From assembly GCF_014217605.1 (NCBI RefSeq), contig NZ_CP043639.1, positions 248,001 through 312,000 on the forward strand: DNA of 64,000 nucleotides, read 5' to 3'. Position 1 is the first letter of the stretch. Every line of letters begins with the position of its first letter. This DNA comes from Sphingomonas sp. NBWT7 (GTDB lineage: Bacteria; Pseudomonadota; Alphaproteobacteria; Sphingomonadales; Sphingomonadaceae). Below, in pieces: positions 27,702 to 37,557 of this stretch. The translations under genes and the position numbers were made by a program. Below the pieces are notes generated by a model. It was not told the origin of the DNA. It saw only the letters and a list, made by a program, of their open reading frames with translations, and ran no database searches.

Positions 27702-29606
27702 GTGAGCACCGCCGCACCCGTCGGCGTGCCCGGCACGCACCATCATCACAATGAAGGGCTGACGAAGCTAGCACTCGGCGCCGTCGGCGTCGTCTACGGC
27801 GATATCGGCACCAGCCCGCTGTACGCGATGAAGGAGGTGTTCGTCGGGCACCATCCGCTCGCCGTCGATCAGTTGCACATCTTCGGCGTCGTCAGCCTCG
27901 TCTTCTGGTCGCTGGTGCTGATCGTGACGTTTAAATACGTCATGGTCATCCTGCGCGCCGACAATGAGGGCGAGGGGGGCAGCCTCGCGCTGCTCGCGCT
28001 GATCCAGCGGCGCAGTGGCGCCGGCAAACGCTGGGGGCCGAGCCTGGTGCTGCTCGGCGTCCTCGCAACGGCGCTGTTCTTCGGCGACTGCATGATCACC
28101 CCCGCGATCTCGGTGCTGTCCGCGGTCGAGGGGCTCGCCACGGTCGAGGCGCGCTTCAACAGCTTCGTTATCCCCATCTCGGTCGCGATCCTGATCGGCC
28201 TCTTCTACCTCCAGTCGGTCGGCACCGCGCGCGTCGGCAAGCTGTTCGGGCCGATCATGGCGGTCTATTTCGTGACGCTGTCTGTGCTCGGGCTGATCCA
28301 CGTCATCGCCCAGCCGCAGATCCTGCTCGCGCTCGATCCGCGTTGGGCAGTGCGCTTCGCCGCCACTGACGGTACGCTCGCGTTTCTCGCGCTCGGCTCG
28401 GTCGTGCTCGCGGTGACGGGAGCGGAGGCGCTCTACGCCGATATGGGGCATTTCGGGCGCAAGCCGATCGCCTACGCCTGGCTGTGGTTCGTCTTCCCCG
28501 CGCTGATGCTCAACTATCTGGGGCAGGGGGCGCTGCTGCTCACCAACCCGGCGGCGGCGGAAAACCCCTTCTTTCTGATGGCGAGCGAGGCGTGGCGCCT
28601 GCCGCTCGTCATCCTTGCGACACTCGCGACGGTCATTGCCAGCCAGGCGGTCATCACGGGCGCCTATTCGGTGGTGCAGCAGGGCATCCAGCTCGGCCTG
28701 ATGCCGCGGCTTCGCATTTCGCACACCAGCGCCTCGGCGGCGGGACAGATCTACATCTCGTCGGTCAACTGGGCGCTGCTCGCGATGGTGCTGCTGCTGA
28801 TCCTCGGCTTCCGCGAATCGTCGAACCTCGCGGCCGCCTATGGCATCGCGGTGACCGGCACGATGTTCATCTCGACGTGCATGGTCGCGGTGCTGATACG
28901 GCGCGTATGGCACTGGCCGCTCTACGCGGTGATCCCGTTCGTCGCGCTGTTCCTGTTCATCGACGGCATGTATTTTTCGTCAAACCTCACCAAGGTGCCC
29001 GACGGCGGCTGGTTCCCACTGCTCGTCGCGATCATCGTGTTCGTGCTGCTCACTACCTGGGCGTCGGGCCGCAAGCTGATGCTCGAGCGGCTGCGCGAAG
29101 GCGCGATGCCGATCAAGGTGTTCATCGGCTCGGCGGCGGGCAGCGCGACCCGCGTCGGCGGCACCGCGGTCTTCATGACTTCGACGCCGGAGGGGGTGCC
29201 GCACGCGCTGCTGCATAATCTGAAGCACAATCGAGTGCTCCACGATCGCGTGATCCTGTTGACGGTGAAGGTCACCGACATGCCCTATTACCCGGACGAG
29301 AACCGCTTCGTGCACGAGGATCTTGGCGAGGGTTTCCACCGCGTCGTGCTGCGCTACGGCTTCATGGAATCGCCCGATATCCCCGCCGCGCTCAAATCAT
29401 TCCACGAGTGCGACGGCGAGTTCCGCATGATGGAGACCAGCTTCTTCCTGTCGCGGCAGACGCTGCTCGCCTCGGCGCGCCCCGGCATGGCAATCTGGCG
29501 CGAGAAGCTGTTCGCCTGGATGCTGCGCAACGCGGAAAGCGCGATGGAATTCTTCCGCCTGCCCACAAATCGCGTGGTCGAGCTCGGCAGCCAGATCGAG
29601 ATCTGA
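27702..29606 (+). CDS. kup: Potassium uptake protein Kup
   Basis: A 634-residue inner-membrane K+ symporter of the KUP/HAK/KT family. GTG 27702 gives a 16-residue lead including four histidines before [20 protein letters not shown], the family signature at the first helix. About twelve transmembrane helices follow, ending near residue 440, with a C-terminal cytoplasmic domain. The longer frame from 27489 runs across the DUF3072 start and is rejected. It ends 4 bases before the next gene. Confidence 0.95.
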   Translation: MSTAAPVGVPGTHHHHNEGLTKLALGAVGVVYGDIGTSPLYAMKEVFVGHHPLAVDQLHIFGVVSLVFWSLVLIVTFKYVMVILRADNEGEGGSLALLALIQRRSGAGKRWGPSLVLLGVLATALFFGDCMITPAISVLSAVEGLATVEARFNSFVIPISVAILIGLFYLQSVGTARVGKLFGPIMAVYFVTLSVLGLIHVIAQPQILLALDPRWAVRFAATDGTLAFLALGSVVLAVTGAEALYADMGHFGRKPIAYAWLWFVFPALMLNYLGQGALLLTNPAAAENPFFLMASEAWRLPLVILATLATVIASQAVITGAYSVVQQGIQLGLMPRLRISHTSASAAGQIYISSVNWALLAMVLLLILGFRESSNLAAAYGIAVTGTMFISTCMVAVLIRRVWHWPLYAVIPFVALFLFIDGMYFSSNLTKVPDGGWFPLLVAIIVFVLLTTWASGRKLMLERLREGAMPIKVFIGSAAGSATRVGGTAVFMTSTPEGVPHALLHNLKHNRVLHDRVILLTVKVTDMPYYPDENRFVHEDLGEGFHRVVLRYGFMESPDIPAALKSFHECDGEFRMMETSFFLSRQTLLASARPGMAIWREKLFAWMLRNAESAMEFFRLPTNRVVELGSQIEI

Positions 29607-29610
29607 GACG

Positions 29611-30138
29611 ATGACGGAGACGTCCGGCTCGGTTCCAGCCCCGATCATCGTCACCGCACTCCTCGGCGACGCAGATCACCGCTGGTTCGACGACCTGCGC
29701 CGCGCGCACTTCCCGCCCGAGCGCAACCAGCTCGCCGCGCATCTCACCATGTTCCACCATCTGCCGCCCAGCGCGGCGGCGGAGGTGAAGCGCCGGCTGG
29801 CGGAGGAGACGCGCGGCGTGCGCCGGCCCGAGGCGCGCCTCGCCGCGCCGTTCTCGCTCGGTCGCGGCGTTGCCTATCGCATCGACAGCCTCGCGCTCGC
29901 CGCGATCCGCGCGCGGCTGGCAGAGGGGTTCCAGGGGCTGCTGACGCCGCAGGACCAAGCCGGCTGGCGCGCGCACGTCACGGTGCAGAACAAGGTCGAG
30001 CCCGCGACTGCCAAAGCGCTGCTGGCGGCACTATCGGCCGACTATCGCCCGCGTCCGCTCGCGATCGTCGGGCTGGCATCATGGTGGTATCGCGGCGGGC
30101 CGTGGGAGCCTTTGTCGCGACACGTGTTCGCGGGTTGA
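29611..30138 (+). CDS. 2'-5' RNA ligase family protein
   Basis: A 175-residue protein of the 2H phosphoesterase fold. The two histidine motifs are visible as HLTMFHH near residue 44 and HVTVQN near residue 126. Family members act as cyclic phosphodiesterases or 2'-5' RNA ligases; the natural substrate is not known here. It is 4 bases after kup. Confidence 0.85.
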   Translation: MTETSGSVPAPIIVTALLGDADHRWFDDLRRAHFPPERNQLAAHLTMFHHLPPSAAAEVKRRLAEETRGVRRPEARLAAPFSLGRGVAYRIDSLALAAIRARLAEGFQGLLTPQDQAGWRAHVTVQNKVEPATAKALLAALSADYRPRPLAIVGLASWWYRGGPWEPLSRHVFAG

Positions 30139-30202
30139 CGCCCTCTCAACCCCTGCTATAGCCCGCGCCTCGCGAGCGGTACTTGCCCCTTCACGAAGGC
30201 GC

Positions 30203-30279
30203 GGCGGAGTAGCTCAGCTGGTTAGAGCACGGGAATCATAATCCTGGGGTCGGGGGTTCAAGTCCCTCCTCCGCTACCA
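30203..30279 (+). tRNA. tRNA-Met (anticodon CAT)
   Basis: Acceptor GGCGGAG/CTCCGCT with a G-T first pair, D arm GCTC-GAGC, anticodon stem CGGGA/TCCTG with loop ATCATAA (anticodon CAT), T arm GGGGG-TTCAAGT-CCCTC, discriminator A and encoded CCA. It lacks initiator features (no C1-A72 mismatch, no GGG/CCC anticodon stem), so elongator tRNA-Met is most likely; tRNA-Ile2 is a weaker alternative. Confidence 0.93.
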
Positions 30280-30349
30280 CTCGCGAGCGCTTCAGGAGCC
30301 GCAATACTGACCGCGCACTGTCCGCAGTTGCCCGGCCGTGCGCGAGGGA

Positions 30350-31684
30350 TCACCCCGCGAGCGGCACACCGAACAGATCATGCTCGTCGGCGTCCTCGAT
30401 CGCCACGCGAACGATATCACCCTCGGCGAGATGAGCCGCGTCGCGCAGATGCACCTCGCCGTCGATCTCGGGCGCATCGGCGTAGGAGCGCCCGGTCGCC
30501 CCTTCGTCACCCACCGCATCGATGATGACGTCGAGCGTGCGGCCGACCTTCGCCTGCAGCTTCGCCGCGCTGATCGCGGCGGTCTTCGCCATGATCCGCG
30601 CGTAGCGTTCCTCCTTCACCTCTTCGGGCACCGGATCGGGCAGCAGGTTCGCACTCGCGCCCTCTACCGGCTCGAAGCGGAACGCCCCGACACGGTCGAG
30701 CTGCGCCTCGTCCAGCCATTCAAGGAGATACTCGAAGTCCGCCTCGGTCTCACCCGGAAAGCCGACCACGAAGGTCGAGCGGATCGCGATGTCCGGGCAG
30801 ATCTCGCGCCAGCCGCGGATGCGGCTCAGCACCTTGGCGTCGTTCGCGGGCCGCTTCATCGCGCGCAGCACGTTGGGGGCGGCGTGCTGGAACGGGATGT
30901 CGAGATACGGCAGCACCAGCCCTTCCGCCATTAGCGGGATCACCTGATCGACGTGGGGGTAGGGATAGACATAGTGCAGCCGCACCCATGGCGCGATCCG
31001 ACCCAGCTCGCGCGCCAGATCGGTCATGTGCGCGCGAACCTCGCCACCACCCTTCAGCGGATAGGAGGCGTGGCGCAGGTCGACGCCATAGGCCGAAGTG
31101 TCCTGGCTGATCACCAGCAGCTCGCGCGTTCCCGCCGCGACCAGCTTCTCCGCCTCGCGCAGGATCGCATCCGGGCGGCGGCTGACGAGATCGCCCCGCA
31201 GCGAGGGGATGATGCAGAAGGTGCAACGATGGTTGCAACCCTCGGAAATCTTGAGATAGCTATAGTGGCGCGGCGTGAGCTTCAGCCCCGCGTCGGGAAT
31301 GAGGTCGATGTACGGCGACAGATTCGCCGGCGCCGCCTCGTGCACCGCCTCCACCACCTGTTCGTATTCGTGCGCGCCGGTGATCGCGAGGACCTGCGGG
31401 AAGCGCGCGCGGATCGCTTCGGCTTCCTTCCCCATACACCCCGTCACGATGACGCGGCCGTTCTCCGCGATCGCCTCGCCGATCGCCTCCAGACTCTCCT
31501 CCTTGGCGGAATCGAGGAAGCCGCAGGTATTGACGAGCACCACGTCCGCCCCGGCATAATCGGGGGACATGTGATAGCCGTCGGCGCGCAGCTGGGTCAG
31601 GATCCGCTCGCTGTCGACGAGGTTCTTCGGACAGCCGAGCGACACCATGCCCACGCGGGGCGGTGAGGGAAGACGCGTTGCCAT
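30350..31684 (-). CDS. rimO: Ribosomal protein S12 methylthiotransferase RimO
   Basis: A 444-residue radical SAM enzyme that adds a methylthio group to a conserved aspartate of ribosomal protein S12. Domains in order are the N-terminal MTTase domain with cysteines in SLGCPKN, NTCGF and TGCMG, the radical SAM domain with CNHRCTFC, and a C-terminal TRAM domain. The start [12 protein letters not shown] at 31684 is the family N-terminus; the open frame upstream is not used. It is divergent from anmK. Confidence 0.96.
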   Translation of the reverse strand: MATRLPSPPRVGMVSLGCPKNLVDSERILTQLRADGYHMSPDYAGADVVLVNTCGFLDSAKEESLEAIGEAIAENGRVIVTGCMGKEAEAIRARFPQVLAITGAHEYEQVVEAVHEAAPANLSPYIDLIPDAGLKLTPRHYSYLKISEGCNHRCTFCIIPSLRGDLVSRRPDAILREAEKLVAAGTRELLVISQDTSAYGVDLRHASYPLKGGGEVRAHMTDLARELGRIAPWVRLHYVYPYPHVDQVIPLMAEGLVLPYLDIPFQHAAPNVLRAMKRPANDAKVLSRIRGWREICPDIAIRSTFVVGFPGETEADFEYLLEWLDEAQLDRVGAFRFEPVEGASANLLPDPVPEEVKEERYARIMAKTAAISAAKLQAKVGRTLDVIIDAVGDEGATGRSYADAPEIDGEVHLRDAAHLAEGDIVRVAIEDADEHDLFGVPLAG

Positions 31685-31815
31685 GAGGTGCGCGCACATA
31701 GGGCTGATCGGCGCAATTTGCCATATCCCGGCCGATATGCTGGGGCACGGCGCGCCGTTGGGTTCGGGAAAAAAGCCGGCTGGCGTCGTGAAAGAGCGTT
31801 TTAGGGGAATGTTCC

Positions 31816-32916
31816 ATGCTGGCAATCGGGCTGATGTCGGGCACGTCCCTCGACGGGGTCGACGCAGCGTTAATCGACACCGATGGCGAGCGCGGGGTGC
31901 GCGCCATCGCCTTTCGCGGCGAGAGCTACTCCGATGCCGCGCGCGCACAGCTGGCCGAAGCGACCACGCGCGCGCTCAGCTTCGATCGGCCGCGTGCGAA
32001 CCCGGAGGTGATGGCCGCGGCCGATCTGATCACGCGCACCCACGTCCTGGCGGTGCAGAAGCTGATACGCGACGCGGGCGTCGTCGCGGCGGACGTCGGC
32101 GTGGTCGGCTTCCACGGTCAGACGGTGGCGCATCGCCCCGATCGCGGCTGGACATGGCAGATCGGCGACGGGCAGGCGCTCGCCGACGCGACCGGGATCA
32201 CCACCGTCGCCGATTTCCGCAGCGCCGATGTGGCGGCGGGTGGGCAGGGGGCGCCGCTGCTGCCAATCTATCACGCCGCGCTCACTGCGGCGCTGGACCG
32301 CCCGCTCGCTGTGCTCAACCTCGGCGGCGTGGCGAATATCACCGCGATCGCGCGCGACGGCACGCTCGTCGCGTTCGATACCGGACCCGCCAACGGCCTG
32401 ATCGACAGCTGGGTGGAGGCGGAGAGCGGTGCGCGCTACGATGCCGGCGGCGCACTCGCCGCCAGCGGCCACGTCGACGAGGCGGTGCTGACGGCGATGC
32501 TCGACCACCCTTTCTTCGCGCTGCCGGCGCCCAAGTCGCTCGACCGCAACGATTTCACCATCCAGCCGGCGCGTGGGCTGAGCGCGGCGGACGGCGCCGC
32601 GACGCTGACGGCGTTCACCGCCGCGACGGTCGCCGAGGCGTTGACGCTGCTCCCCGAGCGCCCAACGCGGCTGTTCGTCGCAGGTGGCGGGCGGCACAAT
32701 CCCACGCTGCTCGCGATGATCACTGACCGCTGCGGCCTCACCCCCGAGCCGGTCGACGCATTCGGCTGGAACGGCGATGCGATCGAGGCGGAAGGCTTCG
32801 CCTATATGGCCGCACGCACGCTTGCCGGATTGCCGATTTCGTTTCCCGGCACCACCGGCGTCGACCGGCCGATGCCGGGTGGCACGGTCTACACACCACG
32901 CGCGGCAGGCGCCTAG
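31816..32916 (+). CDS. anmK: Anhydro-N-acetylmuramic acid kinase
   Basis: A 366-residue cytoplasmic enzyme of peptidoglycan recycling that phosphorylates and opens 1,6-anhydro-MurNAc. It shows the sugar-kinase ATPase fold: phosphate-1 loop [13 protein letters not shown] at the start, GFHGQT, the NLGGVANIT motif and the adenosine-site glycine motif [17 protein letters not shown] precedes the ATG. Length is standard. Confidence 0.97.
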   Translation: MLAIGLMSGTSLDGVDAALIDTDGERGVRAIAFRGESYSDAARAQLAEATTRALSFDRPRANPEVMAAADLITRTHVLAVQKLIRDAGVVAADVGVVGFHGQTVAHRPDRGWTWQIGDGQALADATGITTVADFRSADVAAGGQGAPLLPIYHAALTAALDRPLAVLNLGGVANITAIARDGTLVAFDTGPANGLIDSWVEAESGARYDAGGALAASGHVDEAVLTAMLDHPFFALPAPKSLDRNDFTIQPARGLSAADGAATLTAFTAATVAEALTLLPERPTRLFVAGGGRHNPTLLAMITDRCGLTPEPVDAFGWNGDAIEAEGFAYMAARTLAGLPISFPGTTGVDRPMPGGTVYTPRAAGA

Positions 32917-33338
32917 CGGTTGATCGTCATCGTCGCCGGATGGTTGCGATCGAGGTGGCGTTTGATCGTGCGCAGGTTGCGGCTGTTGGAGCGATAGAAG
33001 AAGTCCGCCGCGTCGCCGACGAAGGGCACCAGGCCAAGCATCGTGTCGAACCCGACACGCGCGCCCATCCGCGTCAATTGCCACTTAGTCATGCCAAGGT
33101 TGCGCGCTTCCCACACGATCCACGCCCCGATCGCGCCGGCGACGACATCGCCGACCACCGGGATCAGCCCGATCAGCACATCCAGGCCGACCCGGCGGTT
33201 GGTCCCCGGCACTTCGAACGCGCCCTCCATCAGGCGCTCGACCGCTTCGATTCGGCGGCGGATCGAGACCGGATCGCGCCCCAGCGGCAGCGCGGAGAGG
33301 ATCGCGGCGGCATCGGGCGAGGGGATGTTCTGCGTCAT
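32913..33338 (-). CDS. DUF4112 membrane-associated protein
   Basis: A 141-residue protein of the DUF4112 family. It has a hydrophobic segment with two related motifs, LIPVVGDVVAGAIGAW and LVPFVGDAADFFYR, and a basic C-terminal tail. Function is unknown. The start at 33338 is 5 bases after the stop of the peptide-binding gene on the same strand, so they may be co-transcribed. Its last codon overlaps anmK tail to tail. Confidence 0.85.
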   Translation of the reverse strand: MTQNIPSPDAAAILSALPLGRDPVSIRRRIEAVERLMEGAFEVPGTNRRVGLDVLIGLIPVVGDVVAGAIGAWIVWEARNLGMTKWQLTRMGARVGFDTMLGLVPFVGDAADFFYRSNSRNLRTIKRHLDRNHPATMTINR

Positions 33339-33343
33339 CCCGA

Positions 33344-34867
33344 TCAGTTGGGATCGCGGCGCAGGGCGTTCAACGGGTGCCACGCGCGATCGTTGGGCTG
33401 CCACGCGCGCAGCCGCAGCGCGACCAGCGACCATCGGAACGGACGGGCGAGCGGCACGAAGGCGACGTCGCGCGCCAGCGCCGCGTCGGCGGCAGCGAGT
33501 GCCAGCGCGCGCTCGCCCAGCGTCGGCGCGATCCGCGCGGCCTCGATCGCGGCGCGCGCTTCCTCGCTGCACGTCACGCAGGCGGTCGACAGATACCAGC
33601 GTGCGCTGTCGTATGGCGCCACCGCGTCAATCAGCCGCAGCTCGGCCTCGGCATCGATCGGCACCCGCTGCGGCACGATGCCGACGGCGTAGAGGTCCGC
33701 CGCGAACCGCGCCCATAGCAAGGTCCCGCCGGGGCCGGGGGGCAGCGCCAGACGAAGGCTTGGCGCGCTGCCGTTCCCTTGGCGCCACCGCGCGACCTGC
33801 GCGCGCGCCGCGGCGAGACGATCGGCAGCGGCGATGTCCATCCACGGCGCACGCGCCGGCGGCGCGGCCGAATCGAGCAGCGTGGGGAGCAGCGTCTCAC
33901 TCGCCGCCCAGTCCGCCGAGAACGCCTCCACCAATTGCCGGCGATCGATCGCCAGCGCGACCGCCGCGCGGTTCTCCGGTGTCGCCAGAAACCCCACGCG
34001 ACTGACGATGGCCAGCCCGAATAGCCCGGCCGCCGGATCGATGCGGATCGACCGCGGCGTGACACCGGCGGCGCTGACCAGCGGCCAGTCGCCGATCCGC
34101 CCGCCCGTCACGAGGTCGGACTTTCGTGCGGCGAACCGCGCCACACCGCTCGCGGCGCGCTCTGCAATCAGCACCACGTCGTCCTCGGGCGCCGGCTGCG
34201 AGCGTTCGTCCGTGGCGCGGTTGGGATCGGGGATCGGGGTCAGTCGCGTCACGCGTCCGGCCCTCCCGATCGGTCGCATCGGGCCGCTACCCAGGCGGGG
34301 GCCGGATCGCACGATCGCAAGCTCTGGCTGCCCGAAAAGTTTGAGCAGATCGGGGCGCGGCCGCGACAGTTCGATCTGAATGACGTTGGGCGTCATCTCG
34401 ACGATCGAATCGATCGCGGTCAGATAGGGCGTCAGCGGGTTGCCGCTGCCGGCGCGCAACTGGCGGCGCAGATTAGCCACCACCTCGGCCGCGCGCAGCG
34501 GGCGACCGTCGGACCAGCGCATATCGCGCAGCCGGAAGATGTACGTCATGCCCTCATCGGTGACGATCCAGCGCTCGGCGATGCCCGGAACGACCTGACC
34601 GGCGGCGTTGAAGCGCACCAGCCCCTGCGCCACCGCATCCGCATAAAGGCGCGCGGCAGGCTGCGCGGTCGGTTTGGGCGCAGTGCGCAGATCGGGCGCG
34701 TCGCCGACGGCGCTGACGACCACCGCGCCGACGTCGGCACGGCGCTCGCATCCCGCAGCGGCTAGCGCCAGCGCGAGCGTGATGGTGCGGACGGCGGGAC
34801 TCGAACCCGCACGCCCATACGGGCAGAAGATTTTAAGTCGGTTCGGAAAAGTTGCCCGGAAAGTCAC
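33344..34867 (-). CDS. Solute-binding lipoprotein, family 5, chimeric start
   Basis: A substrate-binding protein of the peptide/nickel ABC family (SBP_bac_5), shown by ERWIVTDEGMTYIFRLRDMRWSDGRPL and the downstream lobe. The signal-like stretch TITLALALAAAGC ends in a lipobox Cys. Directly upstream of it the frame runs through the 61-bp tRNA-Leu fragment (residues about 11-28 are a tRNA translation) to a GTG in the island at 34867. No ATG, GTG or TTG lies between that GTG and the lipobox, so the native start was either non-standard or lost when the island inserted. No ABC permease is nearby. The C-terminal two thirds is a sound gene; the start is uncertain. Confidence 0.7.
   Translation of the reverse strand: MTFRATFPNRLKIFCPYGRAGSSPAVRTITLALALAAAGCERRADVGAVVVSAVGDAPDLRTAPKPTAQPAARLYADAVAQGLVRFNAAGQVVPGIAERWIVTDEGMTYIFRLRDMRWSDGRPLRAAEVVANLRRQLRAGSGNPLTPYLTAIDSIVEMTPNVIQIELSRPRPDLLKLFGQPELAIVRSGPRLGSGPMRPIGRAGRVTRLTPIPDPNRATDERSQPAPEDDVVLIAERAASGVARFAARKSDLVTGGRIGDWPLVSAAGVTPRSIRIDPAAGLFGLAIVSRVGFLATPENRAAVALAIDRRQLVEAFSADWAASETLLPTLLDSAAPPARAPWMDIAAADRLAAARAQVARWRQGNGSAPSLRLALPPGPGGTLLWARFAADLYAVGIVPQRVPIDAEAELRLIDAVAPYDSARWYLSTACVTCSEEARAAIEAARIAPTLGERALALAAADAALARDVAFVPLARPFRWSLVALRLRAWQPNDRAWHPLNALRRDPN
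34779..34839 (+). repeat. attL: displaced 3' copy of tRNA-Leu
   Basis: Identical over 61 bases to 46169-46229. It carries the tRNA from the anticodon loop to the CCA end (minus strand) plus a few downstream bases, but no 5' half, so it is not a functional tRNA. Confidence 0.95.
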
Positions 34868-35116
34868 TATGATGCTCTTTTTGGACCGGAAATCCGGCTA
34901 GAAGCGAGCGGGGGTGTGCCCGATCATGCCCCCGATTTACCCCAATTTCCCGGCATGATTACACAGGAATTGCACCGAGAAGCTGGCATTGTGAAACGCA
35001 GGGCGGCGGCGACGTACGAAGAACCGTTGCCGCCTTGCGCGGGAATCAAAATCAACGCTAATCGAAGCGGCTGAGAGGTCTAGGGGCTATCTTAGCGTTT
35101 TATAGGTGACGACCCG

Positions 35117-35404
35117 ATGTTTGAAGAGCGGAAAACGCCAGAGCGTAGATCCCTGTCTTTGAGCCTGTTTACAGGCTTACCGTGGACCGTCCGGGCTTTT
35201 TTAGTTTTGTTCAACACAATCCTGCTCGCGTTGCTCATCTTCGGTATGCTTAGTTATTGGACCCAAGGAAAGGTCTTCGATAATGTAACGAATGCCCTCA
35301 CGGAACTCCTGAAACTTGTCGGGGGTGGGGTCATCGGGTCGCTCGCTGCCGAGGGCAAGAAAAGCTTTGGCGGGAAGCAACCCGATGGGTCTGAACGCGA
35401 CTAA
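35117..35404 (+). CDS. Small membrane protein, function unknown
   Basis: A 95-residue protein with one clear transmembrane helix (FLVLFNTILLALLIFGMLSYW, about residues 30-50), then an amphipathic helix with a Gly-rich hinge (LTELLKLVGGGVIGSLAA) and a charged C-terminus. AGGTGA lies six bases before the ATG. The size and topology would fit a holin-like or toxin-like membrane protein, but no family is recognised. Its last 204 bases overlap, on the other strand, the 3' end of the following gene. Confidence 0.5.
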   Translation: MFEERKTPERRSLSLSLFTGLPWTVRAFLVLFNTILLALLIFGMLSYWTQGKVFDNVTNALTELLKLVGGGVIGSLAAEGKKSFGGKQPDGSERD

Positions 35405-36178
35405 AGTTCCGATCTTTGATATTATAGCGCCCCCAATTCGGAAGAAGCTATAATATCCAATATCCGGGTGGCTCAATAACTCATACTCTCTGTTCCGCAA
35501 CAATCTTGCTTTGTGAAAACAAAAGTTTGCAATCATGCATATCACGCTAAGTGATAGAGTCGGTATTGCTACAGGCAACTTGAGATAAGTCAGGAGTAGT
35601 GCGTCGAGAACTAGCGCCAAAAGGATTGTGTCAGCTGCGAATTTCCAACGGAAACGCTCCGGGTGGAAGCCGTGCCATATCCTCACTGCAACCCACGCTA
35701 GTTGCAAACGCGGGGGGAGTACATGCGAGGGTCTATGTCGTCGGACAATTACCCCTAAACCCTTCGGCGGATCAAATGGTGTCTCTTCCGATCCTCGTAA
35801 GAAGCGAACGGGAAGGACCCTCGCTCCTTTAGTGACCGACCGTAGGGAGTGTTCCTTGAAGCCGTCGAGAGTCATATGTACAATTCGGCCGTCTCCCTTG
35901 TAGATTGCAGCATGATCGATCGGCGATGTTGTCATATACATCATTGCCCACGATTTGAATGAATCGAGCCGTTGCGTGAATATCGCGTCGCCAGCCCTCA
36001 TTTGGGCAACGGCTTCATCGGAAATTTTGTCCACATAAGCCATCGCCATGCCGCCATCGCGCTGGTTCGGCCCGTATCGCCCGCGTTTGAAGGCATATTG
36101 AAGATAATCGAAAATGGTAAAAAGCATCTGCTTCATTTGCCGCGCCAGACGACACGCGCGCAAGCGTTCAAGCGCCAT
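35201..36178 (-). CDS. YiiX/NlpC-like permuted papain-fold protein
   Basis: A 325-residue protein whose N-terminal part resembles the YiiX / peptidase C92 branch of the NlpC/P60 superfamily: MRAGDAIFTQ, then SPIDHAAIYKGDGRIVHMT, where the His in IDHAAIY sits in the usual place. A hydrophobic region of two helices follows (TILLALVLDALLLTYL, LSLSVICMIANFCF). No obvious C-terminal catalytic cysteine of the permuted fold is visible, so it may be inactive or differ from the family. ATG 36178 is chosen; a GTG at 36253 would run into the upstream repeats. The extensive convergent overlap with the previous gene is odd. Confidence 0.55.
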   Translation of the reverse strand: MALERLRACRLARQMKQMLFTIFDYLQYAFKRGRYGPNQRDGGMAMAYVDKISDEAVAQMRAGDAIFTQRLDSFKSWAMMYMTTSPIDHAAIYKGDGRIVHMTLDGFKEHSLRSVTKGARVLPVRFLRGSEETPFDPPKGLGVIVRRHRPSHVLPPRLQLAWVAVRIWHGFHPERFRWKFAADTILLALVLDALLLTYLKLPVAIPTLSLSVICMIANFCFHKARLLRNREYELLSHPDIGYYSFFRIGGAIISKIGTLVAFRPIGLLPAKAFLALGSERPDDPTPDKFQEFREGIRYIIEDLSLGPITKHTEDEQREQDCVEQN

Positions 36179-36206
36179 GTCGCTGACGAGTGTAGCCAAG
36201 ACGGTC

Positions 36207-36295
36207 GAATCCGATACATGATCGGCACGTATATCGAATATTAGACTCGACACGGATTCGATACAGACGCATTATCGATGCACAGAATCGATACA
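36207..36295. repeat. Iteron-like repeats upstream of the serine recombinase
   Basis: Four related direct copies: GAATCCGATACA at 36207, GACTCGACAC at 36244, GATTCGATACA at 36255 and GAATCGATACA at 36285. The third and fourth end within 12 bases of the recombinase start. They may be resolvase binding sites (res), an operator, or iterons; the arrangement is directly visible, the role is inferred. Confidence 0.6.
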
Positions 36296-36306
36296 GGAAA
36301 ACCCTG

Positions 36307-36885
36307 ATGAGTCGCACCTTTGCCTACTGCCGCGTCAGCACGCTCGATCAAACGACCGACAATCAGGTTCGGGAAATCGAAGGTGCGGGATTCGCCGTTG
36401 ATTCTAAGCGCATCGTTACTGAAACTGTGTCGGGTTCGGTAGCTTCTATGGAGCGTAAGGGCTTCGCAAAGCTCATGGACCGCATGGAAGCGTCAGACGT
36501 GTTGATCGTGACGAAGCTAGACCGTTTGGGCAGAAATGCGATGGACGTTCGCAGTACGGTAGATCGGCTGGCCGCAGAAGGCATCCGCGTTCATTGCCTT
36601 GCCCTTGGTGGCGTCGATCTGACTTCCCCTGCCGGCAAGATGACGATGGGCGTTATCGCTGCCGTTGCTGAATTTGAACGCGACCTTCTTATCGAGCGGA
36701 CGCAAGCGGGTCTGTCGCGAGCGAAGGCATCGGGGAAGGTGTTGGGGCGACCGCAAAGCCTGTCGAGCGATCAGCAACGGGATATCAGGACGGCTAGGGC
36801 TTCCGGTGTCTCGCTAGGTGAACTGGCGAAGCGGTACAGTGTATCGCGTGCGGCTATTCAGCGGGTGGAAAAGCGTGCAGCCTGA
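36307..36885 (+). CDS. Serine recombinase (resolvase/invertase type)
   Basis: A 192-residue small serine recombinase. The catalytic domain starts AYCRVSTLDQ with Ser11 as nucleophile, followed by VTKLDRLGRN and the region LTSPAGKMTMGVIAAVAEFERDLLIERTQAG, then the E-helix and a C-terminal helix-turn-helix (LGELAKRYSVSRAAIQRV). It could resolve element dimers or invert a segment. The repeats just upstream are the likely binding site. It is the second recombinase in the island, besides the tyrosine integrase. Confidence 0.93.
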   Translation: MSRTFAYCRVSTLDQTTDNQVREIEGAGFAVDSKRIVTETVSGSVASMERKGFAKLMDRMEASDVLIVTKLDRLGRNAMDVRSTVDRLAAEGIRVHCLALGGVDLTSPAGKMTMGVIAAVAEFERDLLIERTQAGLSRAKASGKVLGRPQSLSSDQQRDIRTARASGVSLGELAKRYSVSRAAIQRVEKRAA

Positions 36886-37557
36886 TTTTGCCCCTACAAA
36901 GCCCGTACGGCGCATCTAAGCCGTTTTGGCACCCGAAGTACCCTATCGCCCCTATCGTCGTCGGCTGGCCACCGGCTGCCCCCTCAAATCGAACGATAGG
37001 GCGCTAGGGGCTGTAATCTCTTTATTGCGGATCGGTCCCGCATATTAATTAGCTTTTTAGTACGAGACAGACGCTTTAGGTGGCCAAATGTGTAATTATC
37101 TTCTCCATCGATTAATCGATAGAACAGTCAGCACGCAGCATACGAGAAAATAGATAATTACTACTGTTATGCCTCGAAAATAGCTGTCTAATAAGCTCGT
37201 AATAACTAAGACAGGTCCGCTATAAATAGTCGCTATCCACCACTCAGCGTTGTAATTATTGTAAGAACTATAAGTAGTCCTTGCAAATATCATCAAGGGA
37301 GCAGTCAGAAAGTAAAACGTAATCCAAATCAAACGGCTTTGGCGTTATTTAGATAGCAAGCCCATCTGTTTGATATGAGCCTAGCATTGGAATCGTGCAA
37401 GTGGGTGATTGCGGGCGATCCACTCTCGGTCGTTACCGCCGCTAACCAACCCTTCATCCGGCTTTGGCAACATCGGGCTATGAGCTTCAACAAGCCCTTC
37501 CGCGCGGTGCCGATCAAGCTAGGCACTCACTACAAGTCTAGGCAGCGGAAAGAGCGG
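36886..37557. other. AT-rich mostly non-coding stretch
   Basis: Between the recombinase and the nuclease there is no well-supported gene. It holds an imperfect hairpin near 36944-37012, where CCCTATCG repeats face CGATAGGG, which could act as a terminator for the recombinase. It then has an AT-rich run. A 78-codon frame at 37096-37332 (minus strand, TTG start) would encode a membrane protein with three hydrophobic segments, but has no clear ribosome site. Confidence 0.45.
37096..37332 (-). CDS. Possible small membrane protein
   Basis: A 78-codon frame with three hydrophobic segments (IWITFYFLTAPLMIFA, WIATIYSGPVLVITSLL, ITVVIIYFLVCCVLTVL) and a basic C-terminal end. The only long start is TTG; an ATG lies 13 codons in. 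AT-rich sequence makes chance hydrophobic frames likely, so this is tentative. No family recognised. Confidence 0.25.
   Translation of the reverse strand: MIWITFYFLTAPLMIFARTTYSSYNNYNAEWWIATIYSGPVLVITSLLDSYFRGITVVIIYFLVCCVLTVLSINRWRR

Noticed and set aside
34674..34901. Frame containing MVRTAGLEPARPYGQKIL
   Set aside because: It is a translation of the tRNA-Leu fragment, also seen at the right att site; a known kind of artefact.
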